Notes: generated by a model not told the origin, from the letters alone. A DNA stretch of 64,000 bases from Acinetobacter courvalinii (GCF_014635545.1 NZ_BMDA01000003.1:124001-188000); one strand, 5' to 3'; positions 54,495 through 62,918 are shown, counted from the first letter of the stretch. Program-made: numbers and translations.

Positions 54495-54938
54495 TTATTC
54501 ATCCAGCTGACAATTGATCATCCATTTGATCCCGAACTGATCGGTAAAAGCACCGTAGAGTGCACCCCAGAAGGTTTTTTCCAAGGGCATTTCAACTTGA
54601 CCATTGACCGATAAGGCATCGAAAAGTCTTTGCGCATCCTCAAGTTCATCTGGGTCGAGGTTAATTGAAATATAGTGATTGTTGCCTTGGGTAAACACAC
54701 TATGCGGGGCACAGAATTGGTCGTTAACATCTGAGGCCATCAATACCGTAAATTCATTGATCGGTAAAGAAACATGCAGGATCAGGTTTTTATCGGCTTC
54801 GGAAAGTGAGACGCCTTCTGTGGGTGGCATATCACCATAGCGGCTGAGCATGGCAAACTCACCGCCAAATACCGATTTATAAAAATTAAATGCCTGTTCG
54901 GTTTGTCCTTTGAAATTTAAATAATGATTCAGTTGCAT
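54495..54938 (-). CDS. PhnB/VOC-family protein
   Basis: A 147-residue glyoxalase-fold protein: LNHYLNFKGQTEQAFNFYKSVFGGEF at the N-terminus, YISINLDPDELEDAQRLFDAL in the middle and FWGALYGAFTDQFGIKWMINC at the C-terminus are the classic PhnB/3-demethylubiquinone-like pattern. No catalytic activity can be assigned. Monocistronic, converging with cysI-DUF934. Confidence 0.87.
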   Translation of the reverse strand: MQLNHYLNFKGQTEQAFNFYKSVFGGEFAMLSRYGDMPPTEGVSLSEADKNLILHVSLPINEFTVLMASDVNDQFCAPHSVFTQGNNHYISINLDPDELEDAQRLFDALSVNGQVEMPLEKTFWGALYGAFTDQFGIKWMINCQLDE

Positions 54939-55019
54939 GGGGGACGTCCTGTTGTTTTTTTATTCACAGCATAACTTATCGGGAATTTAACAATGGGTGC
55001 ATTATTTTTTGTAATTGCC

Positions 55020-55051
55020 AAAAAAAAATCCTGCACTGGGCAGGATTTTTC
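55020..55051 (-). terminator. Thiolase terminator
   Basis: AAAAATCCTGC and GCAGGATTTTT pair around ACTGG, with a longer T-run on the minus strand, 19 bases past the thiolase stop. Confidence 0.9.
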
Positions 55052-55069
55052 AGTTCATCAGATCGATCC

Positions 55070-56245
55070 TTAGATCAATTCAATCGCAACTGCAGTTGCT
55101 TCACCACCACCGATACAGAGTGCTGCAACACCTTTTTTACCGCCCGTGCGTTTAAGGGCATGAATCAAGGTCAGGATGATACGAGAACCTGTAGAACCAA
55201 CAGGGTGACCTAATGCACAGGCACCACCATTAATATTCACTTTCTCTGCATCCAGTTTGAAATCATCAATCGGGCACATGGTCACCATCGCAAATGCTTC
55301 ATTGATTTCCCAAAGGTCAACCTCTTGTGCATCCCAGCCCGCTTTCTTCAATACTTTTTCGATTGCGCCGACAGGAGCAATGGTAAATTCAGAAGGGTGC
55401 TGTGAGTTAGACGCTGTGGCAATAATTTTTGCCAAAGGCTGTAAACCGCGTTGCGCCGCAACTTCGCTTGAAGTAAGGACCAGTGCAGAGGCACCATCAG
55501 AAATCGAGCTTGCATTGGCTGCGGTAATGGTACCGTCTTTTGCAAAAGCAGGTTTAAGTGAAGGGATTTTATCAATTTTTGCACTTAAAGGTTGTTCATC
55601 CTGATCAACAACCACATCACCTTTACGGGTAGAAACCGTTACAGGGACGATCTCGTCTTTAAAGTAGCCTTCAGTAATCGCTTTCTGTGCACGATGTAAA
55701 GAACGGATCGCGAAATCATCCATTTGTTCACGAGTATAGTGACGTTGATTTGCCATGTCCTGAGCAAATGAACCCATTAAACGACCTGTTTCTGCATCTT
55801 CAAGACCATCAAGGAACATATGATCCTTGATTTCACCATGACCCATACGGTAGCCGCCGCGTGCTTTAGGTAACACATAAGGCGCATTGGTCATTGATTC
55901 CATGCCACCCGCAACCACAATCTCGGCACTACCGGCCTTGATCATGTCTGCTGCCTGCATTACTGCTTTCATGCCAGAACCACAAAGCTTGTTGATGGTG
56001 ACTGCACCAGTAGAGTCTGGTAAACCGGCTTTACGCATAGCCTGACGAGCTGGACCTTGTTTGAGGCCAGCAGGTAATACACAACCCATGATGACTTCTT
56101 CTACATCAGTTGGTTGTAGGCCAGAACGAGCAATAGCTTCTTTAATCGTTACAGCACCTAACTCAGGCGCTGTTACACCTGATAATGCACCTTGGAAGCC
56201 GCCCATTGCAGTACGAGCGCCATTAACAATTACGATGTCAGTCAT
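55070..56245 (-). CDS. Acetyl-CoA C-acyltransferase (thiolase, AtoB/PhaA-like)
   Basis: A 391-residue thiolase, a second one distinct from 43106-44311. The nucleophile Cys is in NKLCGSGMKAVM (about 89), catalytic His in NGGACALGHPVGSTG, second Cys in ALCIGGGEATA. The N-terminal VIVNGARTAMGGFQGAL fits biosynthetic/degradative acetoacetyl-CoA thiolases. GGAG eight bases upstream sets ATG 56245. It appears monocistronic; the partner genes are not nearby. Confidence 0.92.
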   Translation of the reverse strand: MTDIVIVNGARTAMGGFQGALSGVTAPELGAVTIKEAIARSGLQPTDVEEVIMGCVLPAGLKQGPARQAMRKAGLPDSTGAVTINKLCGSGMKAVMQAADMIKAGSAEIVVAGGMESMTNAPYVLPKARGGYRMGHGEIKDHMFLDGLEDAETGRLMGSFAQDMANQRHYTREQMDDFAIRSLHRAQKAITEGYFKDEIVPVTVSTRKGDVVVDQDEQPLSAKIDKIPSLKPAFAKDGTITAANASSISDGASALVLTSSEVAAQRGLQPLAKIIATASNSQHPSEFTIAPVGAIEKVLKKAGWDAQEVDLWEINEAFAMVTMCPIDDFKLDAEKVNINGGACALGHPVGSTGSRIILTLIHALKRTGGKKGVAALCIGGGEATAVAIELI

Positions 56246-56356
56246 TATGTGTCTCCACACTTATAATTTATAAAAAATGTTCCAAACTTAAGCAGTATAT
56301 TAAAAAAACAACCGGAATAAAGTGTTTTACTTTTTTTAAGCTAGACTGAGGAGTTT

Positions 56357-56872
56357 TTAACAGCTGGATATTTTCTCAAAGCGGATATTGCCCATGCGGC
56401 TTAAGCGTATTTTAGTATGGTAGTCAGGCGACGCTGAACAGTAAGTAAAACTGCCATTGGCAGCAAAGGGCAGTCCATTTTCACCCTGAAAAATGATGGC
56501 ATCGGATGTAGAACCAAAAGCACTGTAATGCAGATCACCATATTTAAGCTTTAGGGCAACCACAAAGAGCAAGGCTTCGTTTTGATCTCGTTCTCTATTG
56601 CGGTTGCTATCTATAAATCCGATAAAGCCCTGATTCCAGTCTCTGCCACACTCACTTAAATCATTGCTTGGGCAGAGCATCACATTTTTATGATAAAGCT
56701 GTGCATCGGTTTTTGCTTTTTGTATATGAATTGTGAGGTTTCTTTTTAAGTAGTTGGCTTCACTTGAAACCATTAAGTCGCGAAAATGTGGTAGGGCCAT
56801 AAAGGTAAGAATTGCCAGAATACTGATCACAGTAAGCAATTCACTTAATGTAAGTCCATGTGGTCTAAACAT
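56357..56872 (-). CDS. Pseudopilin, GspH/FimT family
   Basis: A 171-residue type IV pilin-like protein. The N-terminus FRPHGLTLSELLTVISILAILTFMALPHF has the prepilin peptidase site (cleavage after Gly, Glu at +5) and hydrophobic helix. The C-terminal domain carries several Cys (LCPSNDLSECGRDWNQGFIGFID, YCSASPDYHT) typical of FimT/GspH minor pilins. It probably acts as a minor pilin, or in DNA uptake, where FimT homologs bind DNA. ATG 56872 has AGGAAA six bases upstream. It stands alone, far from other pilin genes. Confidence 0.85.
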   Translation of the reverse strand: MFRPHGLTLSELLTVISILAILTFMALPHFRDLMVSSEANYLKRNLTIHIQKAKTDAQLYHKNVMLCPSNDLSECGRDWNQGFIGFIDSNRNRERDQNEALLFVVALKLKYGDLHYSAFGSTSDAIIFQGENGLPFAANGSFTYCSASPDYHTKIRLSRMGNIRFEKISSC

Positions 56873-57238
56873 GTTTTTCCTGTCTATTTTTATTAACTTT
56901 TTTATTAACAATATGTTAAGGAGACTTCTTATTTGTGATAGTGAAAATAACTAACAAATAAGTTAAATAATACTTAAGCATAGATTCATAGACAGTAATC
57001 TATTAGGAGCTGTATGAAAATTGAAAATTTACGGAACTACAACGGAAATTGTAAGCAATTTTGTCAATAATTTACGAGGTTAAAGTTATCAAGCACTTGG
57101 AAAATTCATCAAGTGTTTGTATGATTCAAAGTGAAGTGAATGGCTGAAAAATAATGTTGTAGAACATTAATGTTCTCAGTACGAAAAATCATAGGCTGAG
57201 CTTACACAACAAACAATTGTTATCTCTGGAGGATATCC
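56873..57238. other. Leader/promoter region of ompA copy 1
   Basis: The 366 bases include the divergent promoters of the pseudopilin and the first ompA. The ompA leader hairpin occupies 57091-57118. A short AACAATTGTT palindrome lies just before the GGAGG ribosome site. There is no ORF. Confidence 0.6.
57091..57118 (+). promoter_or_regulatory. ompA leader hairpin, copy 1
   Basis: AAGCACTTG pairs with CAAGTGTTT (one G-U) around a 10-base loop, 120 bases before the ATG. Equivalent hairpins with 10-base loops occur before the other two ompA copies. Confidence 0.65.
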
Positions 57239-58297
57239 ATGAAATTGAGTCGTATTGCACTTGCTATGCTTGTTGCTGCTCCTTTAGCTGCTGCTAATGC
57301 TGGCGTAACAGTAACTCCATTAATGCTTGGTTACACATTCCAAGACACTAAACACAATAATGGTGATAAGCATTTAACAAATGGTCCTGAAATTCAGGAT
57401 GATTTATTCGTTGGTGCAGCATTAGGTATTGAGTTAACTCCGTGGTTAGGTTTTGAAGCTGAATATAACCAAGTTAAAGGTGATGTTGACGGTACTGTTG
57501 CTAATGCTGAATACAAGCAACAACAAATCAACGGTAACTTCTATGTTACTTCTGATTTGATCACTAAAAACTACGACAGCAAAATCAAGCCATATGTATT
57601 GTTAGGTGCTGGTCACTACAAATACAAATTTGATGATGCTACTGCTGCTGAATTCGGTCGTGCTGGTCGTGGCCTGAAAGAAGAAGGTACTTTAGGTAAT
57701 GCTGGTTTTGGTGCTTTCTGGCGCTTGAACGATGCTTTATCTCTTCGTACAGAAGCTCGTGGTACTTATAACATCGATGAAGATTTCTGGAACTATACAG
57801 CACTTGCTGGTTTGAACGTCGTTCTTGGTGGTCACTTGAAACCTGCTGCGCCAGTGGTAGAAGTTGCTCCAGTTGAACCAACTCCAGTTGCTCCACAACC
57901 ACAAGAGTTGACTGAAGACCTTAACATGGAACTTCGTGTGTTCTTTGATACCAACAAGTCTGATATCAAACCACAATACAAGTCTGAAATTGCTAAAGTT
58001 GCAGAGAAGTTAGCTGAATACCCGAATGCGACTGCTCGTATTGAAGGTCACACAGATAACACTGGTCCACGTAAGTTAAACGAACGTTTATCTTTAGCGC
58101 GTGCTAACTCTGTTAAATCTTCACTTGTAAATGAATACAACGTTGATGCATCTCGTTTGTCAACTCAAGGTTTCGCTTGGGATCAACCGATTGCTGACAA
58201 CAAAACTAAAGAAGGTCGTGCTATGAACCGTCGCGTATTCGCTGCGATTTCTGGTAGCCGTACTGTTCTTGTACAACCAGGTCAACAAGCTCAATAA
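57239..58297 (+). CDS. ompA: OmpA-family outer membrane protein, copy 1 (canonical)
   Basis: A 352-residue major outer membrane protein. A 22-residue signal peptide ends ANA; an eight-strand barrel (about 23-195) follows. A Pro/Val/Glu linker (about 200-222) leads to the C-terminal OmpA domain (about 225-340), where GHTDNTG and [14 protein letters not shown] carry the Asp and Arg that bind diaminopimelate in peptidoglycan. Of the three tandem copies it is most like A. baumannii OmpA/Omp38. The ribosome site is GGAGGATATCC. It differs from copies 2 and 3 mainly in the extracellular loop regions and by ten extra residues. Confidence 0.95.
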   Translation: MKLSRIALAMLVAAPLAAANAGVTVTPLMLGYTFQDTKHNNGDKHLTNGPEIQDDLFVGAALGIELTPWLGFEAEYNQVKGDVDGTVANAEYKQQQINGNFYVTSDLITKNYDSKIKPYVLLGAGHYKYKFDDATAAEFGRAGRGLKEEGTLGNAGFGAFWRLNDALSLRTEARGTYNIDEDFWNYTALAGLNVVLGGHLKPAAPVVEVAPVEPTPVAPQPQELTEDLNMELRVFFDTNKSDIKPQYKSEIAKVAEKLAEYPNATARIEGHTDNTGPRKLNERLSLARANSVKSSLVNEYNVDASRLSTQGFAWDQPIADNKTKEGRAMNRRVFAAISGSRTVLVQPGQQAQ

Positions 58298-58316
58298 TTT
58301 GAGTTTTTGAACTGAA

Positions 58317-58349
58317 TAAAAAGCGACTCGTCAGAGTCGCTTTTTTTAT
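58317..58349 (+). terminator. ompA copy 1 terminator
   Basis: AAAAAGCGACTC and GAGTCGCTTTTT pair around GTCA, followed by a T-run. Nearly identical terminators follow copies 2 and 3. Confidence 0.92.
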
Positions 58350-58460
58350 ACTGAAAAAAGCTATTTCACGTTGATGAGTAAAGTAGGGCCTCATATTCTA
58401 AAAGTAAATCTGGATAGCTGGGCTTTACTGCGAATATCGTGTTGGAATTATTTAGCTTTC

Positions 58461-58516
58461 TTGAAAAGATTTTGATAGCTTGTTAAAATTTTGATTAAAA
58501 AGTGATAAGCTCTCAC
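58461..58516 (+). promoter_or_regulatory. Promoter-like block of ompA copy 2
   Basis: A ~56-base AT-rich block, almost identical to 59939-59994 before copy 3. It includes TTGTTA with GATAAG 18 bases on, a plausible -35/-10 pair. The conserved core continues through AAGTGATAAGCTCTCAC. Confidence 0.5.
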
Positions 58517-58606
58517 AGCTTTGTTAGATATTGTTAAATTTAGAATTTTCTAAGTTTTTTTTGAAGAGAGATACGTCTTTTTGGTGGTACCTGAGCAAAT
58601 GTTACT

Positions 58607-58634
58607 AAATACTTGGAAAATTGGTCAGGTATTT
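58607..58634 (+). promoter_or_regulatory. ompA leader hairpin, copy 2
   Basis: AAATACTTG pairs with CAGGTATTT around a 10-base loop. Compared with copy 1, the fourth pair has changed from C-G to T-A on both sides, a compensatory change. Confidence 0.65.
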
Positions 58635-58750
58635 GTATGATTTAAGCTAAGGTGAATGACTGAAAAAGATATAACAAAACTATTTCTCAGCATTCAAAAA
58701 AGTTATTCGCGTTTACAGAACAAACAATTTTTTGTTTTTGGAGGATATCC

Positions 58751-59779
58751 ATGAAATTAAGTCGTATCGCACTTGCTCTGCTTGTTGCTGCCCCTATGGC
58801 TGCTGCAAATGCAGGCGTAACAGTCACTCCTTTAATGCTGGGTTATACCATGTTCGATACTGAACATAACAACCGTGGTGATAAAGGTCAATTAACCCCA
58901 GGCGCAGAGTTAGATGACGATTTATTCGTTGGTGCTGCACTTGGTGTAGAAATTACACCTTGGTTAGGCGCAGAAGTTGAATATAGCCAGATTAAAGGCG
59001 ATACCAGCACCAATAATGACTATAAAGGTCGTAACATTGCTGGTAATGCTTATGTGACTTCTGACTTGATCACTAAGAACTACGATAGCAAAATCAAACC
59101 ATACGTATTAGCGGGTGCTGGTCACTACAAATACGAAGGTGATGACATCTATGGTGGCAAGCAAGAAGGTACCTTGGCAAATGCTGGTGGTGGTGTGTTC
59201 TGGCGCTTGAACGATGCTTTGTCTCTACGTACAGAAGCACGTGGTACTTACCATTTTGATGAAAAATTCTGGAACTACACAGCGCTTGCTGGCTTGAATG
59301 TGGTTCTTGGTGGTCACTTGAAACCTGCTGCACCAGTGGTAGAAGTTGCTCCGGTTGAACCAACTCCAGTTGCTCCACAACCGCAAGAGTTGACTGAAGA
59401 CCTGAACATGGAACTTCGCGTATTCTTCGATACCAACAAATCTGACATCAAACCGCAATACAAAACTGAGATTGCGAAAGTTGCAGAGAAGTTAGCTGAA
59501 TACCCGAATGCAACTGCTCGTATCGAAGGTCACACAGATAACACTGGTCCACGTAAGTTAAACGAACGTTTATCTTTAGCGCGTGCTAACTCTGTTAAAT
59601 CTTCACTGGTAAATGAATACAACGTTGATGCATCTCGTTTGTCAACTCAAGGTTTCGCTTGGGACCAACCGGTTGCGGATAACAAAACTAAAGAAGGTCG
59701 TGCAATGAACCGTCGTGTATTCGCTGCGATTACTGGTAGCCGTACTGTTCTTGTACAACCAGGTCAGCAAGCTCAATAA
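58751..59779 (+). CDS. OmpA-family outer membrane protein, copy 2
   Basis: A 342-residue paralog. The N-terminal half (signal, barrel) is almost identical to copy 3, while the C-terminal half (linker and peptidoglycan domain) is almost identical to copy 1, including SDIKPQYK and VKSSL. This makes it a mosaic. Barrel loops are shorter than in copy 1 (for example [14 protein letters not shown] and [10 protein letters not shown]). GGAGGATATCC precedes the ATG. All domains are intact, so it should be functional. Confidence 0.95.
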   Translation: MKLSRIALALLVAAPMAAANAGVTVTPLMLGYTMFDTEHNNRGDKGQLTPGAELDDDLFVGAALGVEITPWLGAEVEYSQIKGDTSTNNDYKGRNIAGNAYVTSDLITKNYDSKIKPYVLAGAGHYKYEGDDIYGGKQEGTLANAGGGVFWRLNDALSLRTEARGTYHFDEKFWNYTALAGLNVVLGGHLKPAAPVVEVAPVEPTPVAPQPQELTEDLNMELRVFFDTNKSDIKPQYKTEIAKVAEKLAEYPNATARIEGHTDNTGPRKLNERLSLARANSVKSSLVNEYNVDASRLSTQGFAWDQPVADNKTKEGRAMNRRVFAAITGSRTVLVQPGQQAQ

Positions 59780-59796
59780 TCTGAGTTTTTGAACTG

Positions 59797-59829
59797 AAAA
59801 AAAGCGACTCGTCAGGGTCGCTTTTTTTA
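59797..59829 (+). terminator. ompA copy 2 terminator
   Basis: GCGACTC and GGGTCGC pair (one G-T), with a long T-run after it. Confidence 0.9.
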
Positions 59830-59938
59830 TGAACATAAGTTTTTCTGTACGGTTGATGTAAAAGAAAAGACTTCCTTCTTAAAAAACAGAATAATCTTGA
59901 TTAAATAATGAGGGTATCGTGAGGATTGTTTAGTTTTA

Positions 59939-59994
59939 TTGAAAAGATTTTGACAACTGGTTAATATTTTGATTAAAAAGTGATAAGCTCTCAC
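59939..59994 (+). promoter_or_regulatory. Promoter-like block of ompA copy 3
   Basis: Duplicate of 58461-58516 with only a few substitutions. The end TTGATTAAAAAGTGATAAGC is identical in both copies. Confidence 0.5.
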
Positions 59995-60075
59995 TGCTTT
60001 GTTGGAGGCTGCTAAGTTAGAATTTTTGGGAGAGAAATAAGTCGTTTTCAGTGACTGCTAAATAAAATGATAAGA

Positions 60076-60099
60076 AGTACTGGAGAGATATTCAGTATT
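60076..60099 (+). promoter_or_regulatory. ompA leader hairpin, copy 3
   Basis: AGTACTG pairs with CAGTATT around a 10-base loop (GAGAGATATT), 113 bases before the ATG. The stem is shorter than in copies 1 and 2, but loop size and position are conserved. Confidence 0.55.
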
Positions 60100-60212
60100 C
60101 ACTTAATTGCATATAAAGCGCATTGCTGAAAAGGTACAACAAGACTATTTCTTGGTATTCAAAAGCTATTAGGGTTTACAGAACAAACAATTTTTGTTTT
60201 TGGAGAATATTT

Positions 60213-61241
60213 ATGAAATTGAGTCGTATCGCACTTGCTCTGCTTGTTGCTGCTCCTATGGCTGCTGCAAATGCAGGCGTAACAGTCACTCCTTTAATGC
60301 TGGGTTATACCATGTTCGATACTGAACATAATAACCGTGGTGATAAAGGTCAATTAACCCCAGGCGCAGAGTTAGATGACGATTTATTCGTTGGTGCTGC
60401 ACTTGGTGTAGAAATTACACCTTGGTTAGGCGCAGAAGTTGAATATAGCCAGATTAAAGGCGACACCAGCACCAATAACGATTATAAAGGTCGTAACATT
60501 GCAGGTAATGCTTATGTGACTTCTGATCTGATCACTAAAAATTATGACAGCAAAATCAAGCCATACGTATTAGCGGGTGCTGGTCACTACAAATACGAAA
60601 GTGATGATATCTATGGCGGCAAGCAAGAAGGCACCTTGGCAAATGCCGGTGGTGGTGTGTTCTGGCGCTTGAACGATGCATTATCTCTTCGTACAGAAGC
60701 GCGTGGTACTTACCATTTTGATGAAAAATTCTGGAACTACACAGCACTTGCTGGTTTGAATGTGGTTCTTGGTGGTCACTTGAAACCTGCTGCGCCAGTG
60801 GTAGAAGTTGCTCCGGTTGAACCAACTCCAGTTACTCCACCACCGCAAGAGTTGACTGAAGACCTGAACATGGAACTTCGTGTATTCTTTGATACCAACA
60901 AGTCAACCATTAAGCCACAATACAAAACTGAGATTGCTCAGGTTGCTGCAAAAATGGCTGAGTATCCTAATGCAACAGCGCGTATTGAAGGTCACACAGA
61001 TAACACTGGTCCACGTAAGTTAAATGAACGTTTATCTTTGGCGCGTGCTAACTCGGTGAAAGCTTCACTGGTAAATGAATACAATGTTGATGCATCTCGT
61101 TTGTCGACTCAAGGTTTTGCTTGGGATCAACCGATTGCGGATAACAAAACTAAAGAAGGCCGTGCAATGAACCGTCGTGTATTTGCGACCATTTCTGGCA
61201 GCCGTACTGTTCAAGTACAACCAGGTCAGCAAGCTCAATAA
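60213..61241 (+). CDS. OmpA-family outer membrane protein, copy 3
   Basis: A 342-residue paralog. The N-terminal part differs from copy 2 at a single residue in the barrel region I compared (SDDIYG versus GDDIYG). The C-terminal domain is more diverged: TPPPQE in the linker, [21 protein letters not shown] and a terminal [14 protein letters not shown]. Peptidoglycan-binding residues are kept. The ribosome site is GGAGAATATTT, weaker than the GGAGG of copies 1 and 2. ATG 60213 is the start; the longer frame from 60123 has no signal peptide. Confidence 0.94.
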   Translation: MKLSRIALALLVAAPMAAANAGVTVTPLMLGYTMFDTEHNNRGDKGQLTPGAELDDDLFVGAALGVEITPWLGAEVEYSQIKGDTSTNNDYKGRNIAGNAYVTSDLITKNYDSKIKPYVLAGAGHYKYESDDIYGGKQEGTLANAGGGVFWRLNDALSLRTEARGTYHFDEKFWNYTALAGLNVVLGGHLKPAAPVVEVAPVEPTPVTPPPQELTEDLNMELRVFFDTNKSTIKPQYKTEIAQVAAKMAEYPNATARIEGHTDNTGPRKLNERLSLARANSVKASLVNEYNVDASRLSTQGFAWDQPIADNKTKEGRAMNRRVFATISGSRTVQVQPGQQAQ

Positions 61242-61261
61242 TTTGAGTATGTGAACTGAAT

Positions 61262-61293
61262 AAAAAAAGCGACTCATCAGAGTCGCTTTTTTG
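61262..61293. terminator. ompA copy 3 terminator, bidirectional
   Basis: AAAAAGCGACTC and GAGTCGCTTTTT pair around ATCA, with runs on both sides. It also lies downstream of the rtcB unit on the minus strand. Confidence 0.9.
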
Positions 61294-61381
61294 TTGGGTT
61301 GTGTTCGGATAATGATAAAAATTAAACATGTTAAATGCTCCTGTGTTGCTATTGAAAATACTGAGTTTATTTAATGGGACG

Positions 61382-61540
61382 TTACCAGATTTGCTTTTTG
61401 AGTTGCTGTTTAGCCTCTTGTCTATCACGGCGATGTTGTACTCGTGGTTTTTCAGTTTCATGCACACCACCTTTATGCAATAAAGGTGAGAGTGCGACAG
61501 GATTACGTGCTTTAATTTTTGGCATGGTTTTCAGTTTCAT
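61382..61540 (-). CDS. 52-aa basic protein downstream of rtcB
   Basis: Not recognised. A short gene with a good ribosome site (AAAGG, eight bases before ATG 61540) inside the rtcB 3' end; only four bases separate it from the rtcB stop, so it is co-transcribed. The product is 52 residues with over a quarter Lys/Arg, no Cys and no membrane span. It has an N-terminal KIKARNPVALSPLLHKGGVH block, followed by a basic helix (RVQHRRDRQEAKQQLKKQIW). The composition suggests RNA binding or ribosome association. The link to rtcB suggests an RNA-repair accessory, which is inference only. Confidence 0.75.
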   Translation of the reverse strand: MKLKTMPKIKARNPVALSPLLHKGGVHETEKPRVQHRRDRQEAKQQLKKQIW

Positions 61541-61544
61541 AGTA

Positions 61545-62750
61545 TTAACCTTTAATACATAAAATTTGCTTAAGAGTATGCACGACCTCGATCAAATCTG
61601 ACTGGTTTGCCATGACCTGATCAATGTCTTTATATGCACCGGGTATTTCATCAATAACGCCATTATCTTTTCGGCATTCGATGCCTTGTGTTTGCTGAAT
61701 CAGGTCATCCTGGCTAAATAGAAGTTTGGCTTTATTACGACTCATTTTTCGTCCTGCGCCATGTGAACATGAGCAGAAAGATTCGGGATTGGCCTTGCCT
61801 TTAACAATGTAAGAGCGAGCCCCCATCGAGCCTGGAATAATACCTAATTCATCTAGTCCAGCTCGAATGGCGCCTTTACGGGTAATCAGCAAATCTTCGC
61901 CATAATGGTTTTCTCGACTGACATAGTTATGGTGACAGTTAATTGCCTCTTTGGTCATTTGAAATGGAGGTAGCAGGGGGCGGATTGCTTCTAAAATCAG
62001 ACGCATCATTTCACGTCTATTCTCAAAAGCATATTCCTGGGCCCATTCAACTGCCTCAACATAATCATTAAAGCTATTTGAACCTTCCGCAAAATAGCTC
62101 AAATCTTTATCGGGTACATGCCCAAAACGATGTTGTGCTTCTTTCTTTGCCAGTTCAATGAAGTAGGTGCCAATCACATTGCCTAAGCCACGGCTACCGG
62201 AATGGAGCATTACCCAGACCTCCTGATTTTCATCCAGACAGAGTTCAATAAAGTGATTGCCTCCACCTAAAGTACCAAGCTGTTTTTGCCAGGTGGCATC
62301 AAATTTCCTGAGCATGCGCACTAGGCCTGGATGCTTTTTAATGATGGGTTGTAAGCGTTTTTCAAGCGGGATAATGCTTGATGCTTTCGCTTTGACCTGT
62401 TTATGCAATTCAAAGCCCACCGGGATTTTGCGTTCAATGGCATGGCGTAACGATGCAAGATTGTCCGGAAGCTGTGAAGCTTTCAGATTGAGTCTGATGG
62501 CATTCATGCCACAACCAATATCCACGCCGACAGCAGCAGGGATGATGGCATTTTTCGTGGGAATCACGCTACCAACTGTTGCACCTTTACCGACATGTAC
62601 GTCAGGCATCACTGCAATATGTGAATAAACAAATTGTAGTTGTGCCATTTTTTTCAATTGTTCAATACTTTCGCTATCAATATCGTTGGTGAAGATTTTC
62701 ACTGGAACGCCATAGGTAGCATCAGCATTAAGTATTTTTTGTATGCCCAT
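61545..62750 (-). CDS. rtcB: RNA ligase RtcB
   Basis: A 401-residue GTP/Mn2+-dependent ligase that joins RNA 3'-phosphate or 2',3'-cyclic phosphate ends to 5'-OH ends, used in RNA repair. Family motifs are VGVDIGCGMNAIRL (Cys metal ligand), LGGGNHFIEL, MLHSGSRGLGN, INCHHNYVSRE and CSCSHGAGRKMSRNKA, which contains the His that becomes guanylylated. ATG 62750 is set by GAGAGA seven bases upstream and the conserved start; the frame upstream to 62825 is leader RNA. No rtcA, rtcR or prfH gene is adjacent. A long structured leader precedes it (62757-62950). Confidence 0.93.
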   Translation of the reverse strand: MGIQKILNADATYGVPVKIFTNDIDSESIEQLKKMAQLQFVYSHIAVMPDVHVGKGATVGSVIPTKNAIIPAAVGVDIGCGMNAIRLNLKASQLPDNLASLRHAIERKIPVGFELHKQVKAKASSIIPLEKRLQPIIKKHPGLVRMLRKFDATWQKQLGTLGGGNHFIELCLDENQEVWVMLHSGSRGLGNVIGTYFIELAKKEAQHRFGHVPDKDLSYFAEGSNSFNDYVEAVEWAQEYAFENRREMMRLILEAIRPLLPPFQMTKEAINCHHNYVSRENHYGEDLLITRKGAIRAGLDELGIIPGSMGARSYIVKGKANPESFCSCSHGAGRKMSRNKAKLLFSQDDLIQQTQGIECRKDNGVIDEIPGAYKDIDQVMANQSDLIEVVHTLKQILCIKG

Positions 62751-62789
62751 AAGATTCTCTCTTATTATTTTTTCCGTCCGAACAGGCAT

Positions 62790-62814
62790 AAAAAAACCCA
62801 GCGAATGCCAGGTT
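62790..62814 (-). terminator. Terminator-like stem in the rtcB leader
   Basis: On the minus strand AACCTGGC pairs with GCTGGGTT around ATTC (8 bp with two G-U), followed by five more T residues. It lies about 40 bases before the rtcB ATG, where it would stop transcription before the gene. Confidence 0.6.
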
Positions 62815-62826
62815 AAATAGAGCATT

Positions 62827-62861
62827 CGGACAAGTGATCAATCGATTTGTACACTTGTCCG
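62827..62861 (-). promoter_or_regulatory. 10-bp leader hairpin (H1) in front of rtcB
   Basis: CGGACAAGTG (62852-62861) and CACTTGTCCG (62827-62836) pair perfectly around a 15-base loop. Its 3' arm shares two bases with a competing pairing, CGAATGC (62822-62828) with GCATTCG (62802-62808), and seven bases with another, 62825-62831 with 62776-62782. The first of these excludes the terminator stem. Confidence 0.65.
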
Positions 62862-62866
62862 TGAGT

Positions 62867-62918
62867 CGACAGTGCCAAATCTTATCGTGTAGTTCCTGAT
62901 TGTAATGGCATGCTGTCG
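62867..62918 (-). promoter_or_regulatory. Pairing that encloses the leader ORF (H0)
   Basis: CGACAG/CTGTCG (6 bp) and TGCC/GGCA (4 bp), with a two-base bulge, pair 62907-62918 with 62867-62876. The stem buries the start codon of the leader ORF and the loop holds the rest of it, so translation of the ORF would open this structure. Confidence 0.55.
62882..62911 (-). CDS. Putative nine-residue leader peptide (MPLQSGTTR) upstream of rtcB
   Basis: A ten-codon reading frame including the stop. A perfect AGGAGG (62920-62925) lies eight bases before the ATG, the best ribosome site in this part of the window. The codons after ATG are CCA TTA CAA TCA GGA ACT ACA CGA, needing seven or more different tRNAs with no repeated-codon run as in classic amino-acid leaders. 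It precedes several alternative RNA stems and a terminator-like stem before rtcB. A regulatory leader peptide is the natural reading; expression is unproven. Confidence 0.55.
   Translation of the reverse strand: MPLQSGTTR

Larger units (their letters stand above)
58298..58750. other. Spacer between ompA copies 1 and 2
   Basis: The 453 bases hold the copy-1 terminator (58317-58349), a promoter-like block (58461-58516) repeated before copy 3, and the copy-2 leader hairpin (58607-58634). No ORF is present. Confidence 0.6.
59780..60212. other. Spacer between ompA copies 2 and 3
   Basis: The 433 bases hold the copy-2 terminator (59797-59829), the repeated promoter-like block (59939-59994) and the copy-3 leader hairpin (60076-60099). 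No ORF is present; the frame open from 60123 lacks a start with a ribosome site before 60213. Confidence 0.6.

Noticed and set aside
60123-60212. N-terminal extension of the third OmpA (30 residues)
   Set aside because: It would bury the signal peptide; ATG 60213 has a ribosome site and the same start as the two other copies.
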